Shown here: one piece after another, positions 35,571 to 46,440 of the stretch
How positions within the stretch are numbered: position 1 is the stretch's first letter
How the letters are laid out: each line of letters starts with the position of its first letter
Assembly (NCBI GenBank): GCA_902806565.1
Contig: CADCXA010000041.1
Location: 62,001-126,000, forward strand
From: Hypoxylon rubiginosum
Taxonomy: Eukaryota > Ascomycota > Sordariomycetes > Xylariales > Hypoxylaceae
DNA: 64,000 nucleotides
Direction: 5' to 3'
Program-made: the position numbers and the translations under genes
Notes under the pieces: generated by a model
The model's input: only the letters and a program-made list of their open reading frames with translations
Told to the model about the DNA's origin: nothing
Databases searched by the model: none

Positions 35571-37034
35571 ATGGCTGATACGGCTCTTCCCATCTCTCCA
35601 CCCACAACAGCCGTTCAGTTAAAGGTCCTAATTGTTGGAGGTGGCCTCTTCGGCCTTGCCGCCGCCATATCGGTAGCATTAGCTGGCCACCAGGTTACCA
35701 TCTTCGAGGCATACTCAGGTCCCCACGAGATTGGTGCCGGTTTACAGAGTTCTCCCAACGGCACAAGACTGTGGGAAAAATGGGGGTTGTCCAGTATCCT
35801 CGAGCCCCTAGCCACAGCACCAAAGGCCCTGAAGATACTTGATTATGATGGCACGCTACTCGCTCAGAGACTAGACTACGACGTCGAAGTCAAGAAGCGG
35901 TACGGCTATCCTTTGTGGACCATGCATCGTATCGACCTTCAGACCAGTCTCATTCACCGAGCCCAAGAACTCGGCGTCAGAATCATCTACTCTGCCCGTG
36001 TTGATGATATTGACATGTCAACACCGTCAGTTACGACCCAGAGTAAGAGGACGTATAAGGGAGACATCGTAATATTAGCCGGGGGTGTTTGGACCTCCCT
36101 CAGATCACAAGTGCTTGGGAAACAGATAGACCCCGAACCAAGCGGTGACATGGCTTATCGTATCACGATCGATTACGATCAACTGAATGGAAGAGAGGAT
36201 CTACAAGCCTGGATGCACGATCCGATGGTGCGTATCTGGATCGGCCCGGGATCTCACGCCGTGGCGTATCCAGTCCGCGGAGCGAAACAGATCAACGTCG
36301 TTTTGCTGGTCCAGGATAACTTCGAAATAGGCCAAGAGTCGAGGATGGCAGCTGACCTGGCTGAGATGAAAAGACATTTCGAGGGATGGGATCCTATGTG
36401 CGTCGTATTCAATACCTAGTACCATTTCTATTCGAGAACTAACTAATTACCACCTAGGTTGAACAAGCTATTGGAAACCGTTCAGAGGGTCAAGAAATGG
36501 AGGCTCATGCAATGTCAGTATTTTACGGGATAGAGATTGGAAGATGCTGACCTGGCTACAGTGACACCACTTGATATCTGGCGCTCTACCCAAGGGACAA
36601 CAGTTATAGGGGGCGACTGCTGCCACGCCATTCTTCCCTACATGGCCCAAGGCTTGAACCTAGGCCTCGAGGATGCTGCCGCCCTTGGCTACCTGCTGGG
36701 CCAAGTGACAAGCAAAGACCAGATTCCAAAGGCCACCGCAATGTACCAAGATGTGAGGATGGCGCGGACGGCACGTATGCTAGACGAGACGCATAAACAG
36801 GCGGAGTACTTCCACGCGGTCGACGAGGGACCTCGAAAGGCTCGTAATGCGGAATACGGGCGCAGCTTTGATAATGATTCCGACTGGTAAGCTTGTCACC
36901 AACAGACATCTTGTGTGGCCATCTAATAGAGAGCTGACGGAACGCGCAGGACCCACCCTAAAGAGCAACGCTGGATATGGTCCTATGATGCGTATAAAGA
37001 GGCCGAGAAAGCTTACTTGGGTAACCCGTTCTAA
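35571..37034 (+). CDS. FAD-dependent monooxygenase, salicylate-hydroxylase-like
   Basis: Four exons (35571-36397, 36458-36513, 36562-36886, 36950-37034) with introns of 48-63 nt encode 430 residues. The FAD-binding GGGLFG motif is at residues 23-28, with GAGLQSSPNGTRL following as in the group. WTMHRIDLQTSLI precedes the mid-domain, and the ribose-binding GD motif appears as IGGDCCHAILPYMAQG in exon 3. The last exon supplies the WTHPKEQRWIWSYDAY ending seen in fungal relatives. Family members hydroxylate aromatic rings, sometimes with decarboxylation, using NAD(P)H and oxygen. It is divergent from the O-methyltransferase and convergent with the laccase. All four splice joins keep phase and rebuild family motifs, so the model is firm. 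Confidence 0.92.
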
Positions 37035-37904
37035 TGAGTGGTTACACAAAGCCTTCGGAGATCTTTGCCTCTTAAAGGAAGAATTCCGCACCTCCAAACG
37101 GGGGGTTGCATGAGTCTCGTACGACGTAAGCAGACCCCGGAGAAGCTATGAAGGGGGCGCCCCCAATTTCTAGGTTATCATGTCTTAGCACACAATCATC
37201 TTCCCTTTTATATATAAATTAGATGGAAAAAATAAAAATTGTGAGCCTTGTGACGGCTTGATTACGGGACTAAGACCTTTTTTTTCTTCATGCAATAGAG
37301 TAAACCCGAGCGAATACACCACTTGGAATTATCCACACACAGGCATACCGCGCCGCTAGACGTGGTCGGATAGCTCTGACAGCACAATTGCTGCCTCGTA
37401 TAGGGGACCCTATCGTTCTCATACCTCTGTCCCGAAACTCGTGCGCCCGCATTAGGTGAAACCACACCTGCCGAAATGAACTTGACGTAGCGTAGGTATG
37501 AGATCAGCCGGGTTGATGGGGATATTGATAATTCCAGGAATTGGTCCGCATGGTATTGAGCATTCGTCCGAGGCTTCACGTCGATCGCGACGCTTATTGT
37601 GTAACCGCTGGCTAGATAAGGGGGTGGGGGTGCGAAAGGAGTTAAGACACTTTATTCACCCGGTTAATTATCAAGGTAAGAGGTAGATAGGTATAATAAA
37701 CATAGTGATTAATGAAACTGCTAACTGAATAGCAATATGTTATAACGATCCCTGCCTAGTAGAGCGAGAGCTCTTTCTATATCTATAGATACATGGAATA
37801 ATACAAACCAGTATATCGTACATGCCCCCTAAACCGGATTAAAGAAACTAATAGCACACAAAGTACACAGTATACATGATCCACAGCTCCAAAGCAGCGG
37901 CCGC
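37035..37904. other. Intergenic region between convergent genes
   Basis: 3' flanks of the FAD monooxygenase and the laccase. AT-rich near 37205-37240; no gene seen. Confidence 0.5.
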
Positions 37905-39944
37905 CTACGATCTTTCCATCGCCATCCTCAACCCGCTATCGATCTGGTCGACCACGTTCGTCGCGCTCCACGCGTCCCACGCCGTGCACGTCTGGTTCAT
38001 GACCTCGGCCGTGTTCGGTAAGTTGACGAGGTCCTGGGCGCGCTCGAGGATGTTCACGTCGAAGCCGGCGCTGACGTGCCAGGCGACGTGGCAGTGGAAG
38101 GGCCACACGCCCGGGTTGTCGGTCTCGAACTGGACGACGAGGTGGCCGTTGGGCGGAAGTATGTGCGTGTCCCTGCGCAGCGCGTTCGACGCGTCCGCGT
38201 CGAGCGAGCCGTCCCACGGGCCCGGACCCGCCGACAGCACCTGGTAGTCGTGGCCGTGCAGGTGCATCGGGTGCGCGAAGGTCAGGGCGTAGAGGTTGGG
38301 GTCCGCCGGGTCGAACTTCTGGTTCTCCCACACGATCCGGAAGACCTTGCTGTCGCCCGTCGGGAGGACGTTCCACAGCGGGTCGAACGTGGTGGTGTTG
38401 CTACCGGTGCCTTCTACGACGGCCTTTAGGACCGGGAGGTTGTAGTTGGCGTGGAATGTCCGGTTGTTTAGGAGATACTCGTCGTTGCCGGTGGCGTTGA
38501 GCGTGTCGATTACGTTGATCGTAACGGTCGTGTCCGGCTCCTTGACGGGCATCGGCGTAAGGGGCTGTGTCAATGTGAGTGGTTCGTTACCGCAGCCGAA
38601 TCTCGTCACATCGTAGTCTTGTGGCTGTGAAGTTGGCACTTTGTTGGCATCGGAATCGGCATCGCTATAGTAAAGGGCCGCCAGTCCGTAAGGCTGGTCG
38701 GGAAGCGCACAAGTAGTCGAGATGTTGCTGCGGATCCAATACGCCTGGTTTGTGAGGTTTCCGGTCTTTCCATGTATGATGACATCTGTACGCTGACCGA
38801 CTCCAAGAGTGATGACGTTGGTTGTGTATGGTTTTATGGGGATAAAGTCCATTGCGACAACCGTCATCAAGTGATCGTCGACCGAGAAGTATTGCAAGCC
38901 GGCTGACCCTCCATTGATGATGCGCAGTAGGTTGTCTTTCCCGGGCTTCAGTGTGAATTTCGAAACACCGGCATTGCTCACACACGGCGTCCCATCAGTT
39001 ACCGTGCTGCAGTCGAAGTTCATCTTGCCGTTGATCAAATTGTTCACCGATGTCGCTGCGATTCTATCCGCGCCACTGCCCATAACTCCTTTGACAATTT
39101 CGAAATATTCCTTGTGGAACCCTAAATCTCGCATTAGATATAAGTCTCCCCTAAATATGTTCAAATGGACTTACAGTCTGAAATGAGCACGGGCCCAACA
39201 TCATAGTCCCAGTTCTGGGATTTCGGTCCATGGAAAACAATAGGGCCTGAGACGCCGGCATTGACTTGTGCAGAATAATGAGAATGGTAGAAGGTGGTGC
39301 CCACGTGGTCAGCACGGAATCTATAAGTGAAGCTCTCGCCAGGTGCAATAGGGCATTGAGATACTGCGTTCTCGTCAGCTAAAGAGTTGTCATAAGGAGA
39401 AATGGGAACTTACTACCAGGGACGCCGTCGTAGTATGGCGTATCCTTCTGAAGCAAGGCGTGCCAATGAATTGTTGTCCCTTCCTCTGGATTCGTGATGT
39501 TGTTGGTGACTGTTACTTCGATCCAGTCGCCCCAATTGGCTTCGATCAGCGGCCCAGGATACTGTCCGTTCACAACAATCATATCCCTTTGGTAACCGTC
39601 AGGGGAAAGTTTGGCTCGGGCGATATTGAAATCGTAGTAACGGGTAACGCCAGTTTCGGGAGTCTTTTGGTTCACAGTATCGCCATCGTACGTGACAGAT
39701 CCCCAAGGAGCCTGGTGGAGTAATTAGTACAACTCGGTATCGGGGTGGTTCCACTGTTCAGAATATAACTTACACTGCTTCCCAGAAAGTCAGGCCGCCC
39801 CTGATAATTCACCAACCCCCTGCCTAAGAGTTAGTTGAACGGCATATACTCTGTGGATACTACTTACCCATTGGTGTTTCCTGGGCTCAAGCCTCCAAAA
39901 AGGGGCAACGCTCCAGCAACAAGCTTCCCTATAAATGATGCCAT
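37905..39944 (-). CDS. Ascomycete laccase (multicopper oxidase)
   Basis: Five exons (39944-39868, 39819-39774, 39711-39414, 39363-39175, 39121-37905) encode 608 residues. All four copper motifs are present: HWHALLQ near residue 121, HSHYSAQ near 165, HPMHLHGHD near 487 and [12 protein letters not shown] near 545. An N-terminal hydrophobic stretch ([18 protein letters not shown]) is a probable signal peptide. The protein ends [12 protein letters not shown]. The D-S-G-L plus Arg is the C-terminal processing site known from ascomycete laccases, leaving an eight-residue tail to be removed. Laccases oxidise phenols to radicals with reduction of oxygen to water, in the wall, in lignin attack or in phenolic coupling during metabolite synthesis. 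The context of an O-methyltransferase, a hydroxylase and a DAHP synthase favours the last role here, as inference. Confidence 0.95.
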
Positions 39945-41962
39945 CGCAAAACGTGACCAGATTGTCTGGATACGAGTTGGAACAGATTAGATAATATGTA
40001 AGAAGAGATGAAGTGATAATTGTGTTGCCACTTTCTGTGCCTAATCTGTTTGAGTGTCTCAGAAGTTATCGTGAGTTTTTCCTCCTTGTTTGAGCTGGCC
40101 GTGATACTTATACTTCTTGAGGTGTATCTCTCCGTCGTGTAGACCATCTTCGTGAGTAGACCAGACTGACTGATAGGCCTCAGTTGGGGGCTTGTGCCTG
40201 GGCCTCAATCCTCCCATAGCCTCAGCTCTGCGGCAAAAGGAGGCAAATTCAACTAGTTAACCCATGTATGATGGGTTTCGTGATGACTATCTTCGTAAAA
40301 GACTCTTGTAATTCGTTGGTTTGAATGAGAAAATAGCAATGAGGCTTGGTAGCTTGTGGTAGTCATGCTCATAGATCGGTTTGCCCGACATGTTGAAGCA
40401 ACCTTTAAGTGTACCTGATTACATGAGTATGTCAAAAGTTCAGCTGAAAATGAGGCGAAGAGGCTGAGCTATACGATATACCTGGGTAGATGTATTGTCA
40501 CCTGATCAGAGGTGAGACCATAATGGAAGAGGCGCGTAGACTTACTGTATTCTACTACTCTAAAAATAGTAAAGGGACGCAAATTTCAATCTCATAGTCT
40601 TATACTATATACATTTCAGGACCTAGTCTGTTGTTTTTTTAGTTTTCTTTCACACCTTCGCCTATCGAGGTTAAAAGAGGCTCAGGAGAAACGGCAAGGC
40701 ATTTCGGTAAGGTTACGAGGAATAATCGATACATAGACTTATATAGGAATTTATGTATGCTATAACATTAACAGCTCCAATACCGACCTCGAATTATGAT
40801 TGTGAATATAGAATACGGCCAGTTCAATGGAATCGTGGAAATTTTTGAAAGGAGTCGTAAATTAGCACTCTCCAACAGATATCACAGCCAAGTCTATCCT
40901 AGTGCTAGACTTTGCGAGTCATCTAGTTTTCTACTCCATATTAAAGAGTATCTAGATAAAGGAATGAAATCTCGAATAGCAGTGCCTTGCTAGGCATATT
41001 AGAAGAGGCTTGTCTCTACCACGTGGACTTCTCTATTAATCCACGCTACAGAGAAGCCTCTCCACCTAATCCGGATCAAACCGAATATTTACTCCCATTT
41101 CAATTGGACCATGTATCGAGATATCCTATTTCTCTGACGATATCTACCGATTGATTAGAATAGATCTAAAATTACCCCTGAGCTCCCGAATTTTCGGTCA
41201 CCATAAGGCTGACAGGGATGACGAGATTCTCGTGTTTTGGCTCGGTATACCATGCCGTAGCCGAGACTCCTGACCTAGACGGCTGGGACACGTGGGTAAG
41301 CCCGGGGTCGGCCGGTAGTTTAACAACAAGGACACCTAGCAAGCTGCCTAGGTAGATATGAACCCGGGTCTTAAAATAGGACGCTTCGTATTTATGATCT
41401 ATCAAATTGCATGTGCCCTTGCCGGTATATCTTGCGATGGTCAGATCGGAGGTAGGCGTTCTACCAATCTGCGAATTGGGCCAAATAGGGTGAGGTCCAG
41501 TCCATGTCTGTTACACCAGCAGTTCCTTTTTCAGTCACAAGGAAGCTTCTTGCGAGACTGGAGGAAGGGTAGTATTAGTCATGCCATGGCCGAAGATCTC
41601 CCGTTTGTGTAACCAGTCATCGGGGTTTACGCCAATGATTCGGATTATATCCGCCTCTTGTTACACCAAGTTGACAAATGACGGAATACTTCCGTCTGCT
41701 TTACAAGCAATATAGCGCGGAATTAGGTCCGCCCTTACCAATATGGAATTAAGTAATCAATATAGGGGTTTGTATTCTCAGCTGTAGTAATTGTCAGCCA
41801 GCTTTTAGATCACTTACACGTATGAAAGATATATTTCCTATATCAATTGCCATGGCCTCATTCACTCTCTACCCATCTTTTAACTCCAGATTCAATCGAA
41901 ACAACACCATTCCATCATCATCACAATTCCCTCGATCCTACCATCGCCCTTAATTCACCACA
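39945..41962. promoter_or_regulatory. 2-kb divergent intergenic region between laccase and SDR
   Basis: Upstream region of two divergent genes. The SDR side ends in a C/T/A-rich leader (about 41850-41962). A CCTAGGTAG motif is at 41347. No internal gene is supported. Confidence 0.45.
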
Positions 41963-42926
41963 ATGGCTTCCGACGATGCTTACACCGCGCCCTTCATGCT
42001 CACCAAGAGCATCCATCGAGATGTATACCCGGCAGTCAATCCGACCACGAACGAGAGCCTGAACGCCGCTTCCAAGGTCATCGTTGTCTTTGGTGCTACT
42101 AGTGGTCTTGGATTTGTGAGTACCTACCCAGAGATGGCCATAAAGTAGCTTTTCAATGCTGATTCTCTGCTGTATCAAGGCTACTGCCAAGTCGTGGAGC
42201 ATTGCCAAAGCCAAGGGCATTGTTCTAGTCGCCCGCAACGGCGAAGGACTGCAGAAGGCCAAGAAAGACCTAGCCTCGGGGCCTGAGGTGCTCACTATCG
42301 TCGCTGACGTAACCTCGGTGGCCGACACTGATGCCGTATTCAAAGAGGCTATGGAGAAGTTCGGACATGTCGATGTCGTCGTCAACGCATTTGGCGCCAT
42401 GAACGTAGCGCCCGTAGGCGCCCAGTCAGCTGCGGCATGGTGGGAGAACTTCGAGGTTAACGTCAAAGGAGTGTACAACGTCGCTCACTCTTTTATCGCC
42501 GCAACAGGCGGCAAGGGCACCATCATCAATATTGTCAGCTTGGCCGCATCGTTCGTAGCTCCTGCTATGTCTGGTTACACCGCATCTAAGCTGGCTGTTG
42601 TCAAGTTGGGCGAGTGTCTCGATGTTGAGCAGCCGGAGCTGCGTGTTTTCTCAGTTCATCCTGGCATGGTCATTGCCGAAGATGGTCGTGGTATGGTGAT
42701 TGAGCACTTCAAACCGTTCACCAAGGACACCGCCGCCCTCACTGGTGGACTCACCCTCTATCTTTCCACGCCCAAAGCCGATTTCTTGAAGGGAGGTTAC
42801 ATTCACTCGAACTGGGATGTCGTTGAATTGGAAGAGCACAAGGATGAGATCGTCGAGAAGAAACTTGTTAACTTGGCATTCCTGAATGGCAAGCTCCAGC
42901 CCGGCGGCTACCCTTGGTCTGCGTGA
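41963..42926 (+). CDS. Short-chain dehydrogenase/reductase
   Basis: Two exons (41963-42115, 42180-42926) with a 64-nt phase-0 intron encode 299 residues. The cofactor-binding motif GATSGLGF is at the end of exon 1. DVT in the acidic loop, NAFGAMN, the catalytic Ser in NIVSLAAS and the YTASK active site (Tyr and Lys of Y-x-x-x-K) all follow in order. The classical SDR fold is complete. The product is an NAD(P)-dependent oxidoreductase of unknown substrate, plausibly acting on a carbonyl or alcohol in the same pathway as its neighbours. It is divergent from the laccase and is followed on the same strand by the DAHP synthase. Confidence 0.93.
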
Positions 42927-44345
42927 GCAAAGACTGCTTCTTGAGGGGATTCCTGGGGTTTGTGTTTTGAGGACCTGGGTACCTTCGAGGAATATCATCA
43001 TTTTCTAAATAGTATCGTATATAATGACTCTAAAATTTACTATCTTTTACACGAATGACACTATTATGCTCTTCCTTCTGTTTGGCTGCGAATAAGATCA
43101 AAGGGTGCTTGCGTCGTTGTAGATTATCTATCCATTGACAGGGCTAAGCCGCGATGTATGATGCTATATAGGTACTGAATCCAATCGGTGTATACAATTG
43201 CTCTAAATAACTACCAGCTATAACCAATCTTGTGATATTCAAGTACTTTAGCCACATCAAACTCAGCAACACCGCCAACATTGAGGTGTAATACTCTTTG
43301 ATACTACTAGTTGAAGAGACAAGCTACCAGGTAGGTAGGCATCTACTTAGGTACATAGTGGCGGGAAGCATCTGAGCCTCCTTGGGTGGTTGTTGATGCC
43401 GTGACACACTGCCGAGAGCTTGCTAGTGAGAGCTGACGGAACCTAAGACAATGTCAAAGAGCCACAAAGCTTATCCGAACCTGACTCGTCACAATTGGTA
43501 CCTACGAATGAGATAATCATTGACTCGGTTGGTCCGAATCGCAGATCTCGGCTCGGCTCGACATGTCAGAGGCTCTGCCCTTGGTCCCCTATAACCGGCA
43601 CATAGTCTTTGTAAGGGGCATTGGCTGACGTGACTTGTAAAAGGGTTAGGTTAGAGGTCATAGCTTGCGAACTACACATCCAACAGCATCGTTCGCATCC
43701 CTCACATGCTCGCCGCAGTGACGAGAGCTCGCATTTTGACAGGAAACTGCCAAACGGTGAGTCGTTGTGACACGACATGTACGGAGGGTCTGATAAGATG
43801 CTTTTGAGACTGAGCAAAGCTGACTGCATAAACATCAATAAGCTCGAACCCACGATGGCTGCACGTAAGATTCTTTCTCAGCAACGGGTACTACCATTGA
43901 ATATTGGTCATCATAAAGGGGTTACAAAGATATTCAGGTTGGGGGGTCGAAGCTGACATATCACACTATACGATATGTACCTAGGTAAGTACAGGTCGAG
44001 TTCCACGGGATGTAGATTAGTCGGTAACTAAACTCGAAGAAGAGGCGATTGACATCCCCATAAGGCAGTATTGGTTGGCTTGTGTAGTCCGACTAGCAAA
44101 TCATATTGATAGCCTGCCTACAAACCAAGGGAAGAATACTTCACAATGAGGCAAATCCTGTACATAGCAACTGCTTGCTCATACCTTCCGCCAACCTCCC
44201 AAAGTTCTTCCTTTTATTTGCCCTTAAGCACCCGGTCTTTTTTCACCCGAACTCTTTTAGATACCATTGCTACTCTACACACAAATCCAGGGGTATAGCT
44301 ATTCCGTTCACTAAACCAAATACAAGTCGAATCTATCTGCCCATC
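42927..44345. other. Intergenic region
   Basis: 1.4 kb without a recognisable gene. Contains copies of the ACCTAGGTA motif near 43328-43352 and a palindromic GTACCTAGGTAAGTAC at 43978-43993. Confidence 0.5.
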
Positions 44346-45658
44346 ATGGTATCTTCCAGTGGACGCCTAGTTCCGTCAGTCGTCAAGGCCAATTTGCCTC
44401 TTGTAAGTCCGCATATGAACACTTGAAGAATTATTCTGACGTCGCTAGGATCGAGAAACTAGACAACATGTTGAACATGGCAGAGAATCTGTCAAGAGAC
44501 TGCTTGCGAATCCACAAGGCGATGACCGTCTCTTGGTCATCATCGGACCTTGCAGCGTCCACGACACGGCTGCTACACTCGAGTACACCCGTCTACTTGC
44601 CGAAGCAACTCAAAAGCATCGGGATCAACTACTCATAGTCATGCGGGTCTACATCGAGAAACCTCGAACGACGGTGGGTTGGAAGGGTCTCGTCCACGAC
44701 CCAGACCTCACGCAGTCGACGGAGTCCAACCTCATAAAGGGCATCCTACTCTCCCGTCACATCATGCTCTCCGTTGCCAAGACGGGCCTACCCATCGTAA
44801 CCGAGATACTGAGCCCATTGCTCGCGCCTTTCATCCAAGACGTTCTGTCGATTGGTGTCGTCGGCGCCCGCACCACAGAAAGCCAGACTCATCGGGAGCT
44901 TTCAAGCGACATGTCCATGCCAATGGGATTCAAGAACGGAACCGACGGCACGTTAAAGGTGGCTATTGATGCCATGACTGCCGCCTCTAGGCCGCATACC
45001 ATACTCGGTGTAGATGACAGCGGCCACCTCGTCCCCCGCGTCAGCAGCGGCAACGCTGACACGTTTGTCATCCTCCGCGGGGGCAGCTGCGGCCCCAACT
45101 ACAGCAGCGAGCACGTTCGAGATGCCGAAGTAGCTCTTCGAAAATTTGGCAAAGACGCCCGAGTCGTCATCGATTGCAGCCACGGCAACTCGTCGAAGGA
45201 CTACCGTAACCAGGGGAAAGTCGCGGCATCGATCGCTGCGCAGGTCTCGGCTGGGTCTAATATTACCGGGGTCATGATAGAAAGCAACATCAATGAAGGT
45301 AGGTGAAACCCCCTCGCGAGCATCTATTCCCCTTCCTCTATTTCCAAAGAAAAAAGAAAAAAAAACTATGGGTGGGCTCATCAGCTAACATGGGGCAGGT
45401 CGTCAAGATATTCCCACGGACCCGTCTACGGACCTAGCATATGGTGTCAGCGTAACAGATGGATGCGTTGGCTGGGAGGAAACAGAGAAGATCCTCGACA
45501 TACTTTCTCTTGCAGTAAAGCAGCGACGGCTTACCCGGAAAGAGCTGTCTGAAGATTCCTTCCCGGTATCGTCATTGTTCCATCGAGAGGCTGTAACCAA
45601 CGAGAAGATGTGTGATGTGCTAGTTCAAACAAGCGGGATGAACACTGGGACATTCTAA
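44346..45658 (+). CDS. DAHP synthase (3-deoxy-D-arabino-heptulosonate 7-phosphate synthase), divergent paralog
   Basis: Three exons (44346-44402, 44449-45298, 45399-45658) encode 388 residues. The enzyme joins phosphoenolpyruvate and erythrose 4-phosphate, the first step of the shikimate pathway. Substrate motifs are intact: IEKPRTTVGWKG, GARTTESQTHRE, GFKNGTDG and ILRGG. The four expected metal ligands are present: Cys in GPCSVHD, His in DCSHGNS, Glu in MIESNINEG and Asp in VSVTDGC. The N-terminus is short (19 residues in exon 1). The segment aligned with the aromatic-amino-acid inhibitor pocket, usually LD..(S/T)PQY, reads LSPLLAPF at residues 140-147, so the conserved Asp, Pro and Gln are gone. 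This fits a feedback-insensitive, pathway-specific copy. No other in-frame ATG occurs upstream before a stop. Confidence 0.93.
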
Positions 45659-46440
45659 ATGATTATAATACTAGATCTAGTTAGAATAACCCGGCCTCGG
45701 GTTAGTTTCTTTTTCATGGATTAGAGGGCATATAGAACATCCAACATGTTAGAATTGTGGGAAGTTGTCAACCTTGGAGATAACTTCACTTGCACTCACA
45801 CACAGGCAGTATATCATTGAATCTGCCGAACAATACATCCAAGTCGTTTTCTAAGCTTGTTCTAAAAAACATTATTTACTCACAATCAAACCCAATCAAC
45901 AACCTAGCACTGCTCTGGATAATTGGCTATGATCAAAACATGCCGGCCAGTCAGGTCCCCTTTAATAAGAGCCCTGTGATACAGCTCCGTCAGGTAACAA
46001 TTTATTATACTGCACTGTCAATTGGGTTAATACGCCTTAGTTTTGGCCGAAAGACCCCCTCTTTCCTAAGACAAACCAACTTCCCCCTCCCCCTTTTTTC
46101 TTTTTTTGTAAGAGCTCGGAATCGACTTAATGTAACGGGAAAGAAGAAAGGTAAATGTATCGAAGTTGTGGAAGACTTTATTTTAAATAATTTCTTTTTA
46201 ATTTCTTCATACCACAAGGATGAGCTATTCCCATCTCTAACCAAGCGGTTCTTTTAATCACCAATAGAAGAAGGCCATACCCTTCCTTTCTATAGCAAAA
46301 GCCTCAAGCTCTATCTCAGATGTATACAAGTCTTTATATCCAAATCTCCAGGTACCTACCTCAGTAGACAGATCAAACCAGGTTCTAGGCTAGCGTCTGC
46401 AAACCTTAAGAAAGGCAAGAAACCTCTAAACTAAGGTAAC
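45659..46440. other. Intergenic region between convergent genes
   Basis: 3' flanks of the DAHP synthase and the sulfatase; AT-rich, no gene supported. Confidence 0.5.

Noticed and set aside
37936..38429. Overlapping Arg/Pro/Val-rich frames on both strands of the laccase
   Set aside because: Shadow frames caused by the high GC content at third positions of the laccase exon.
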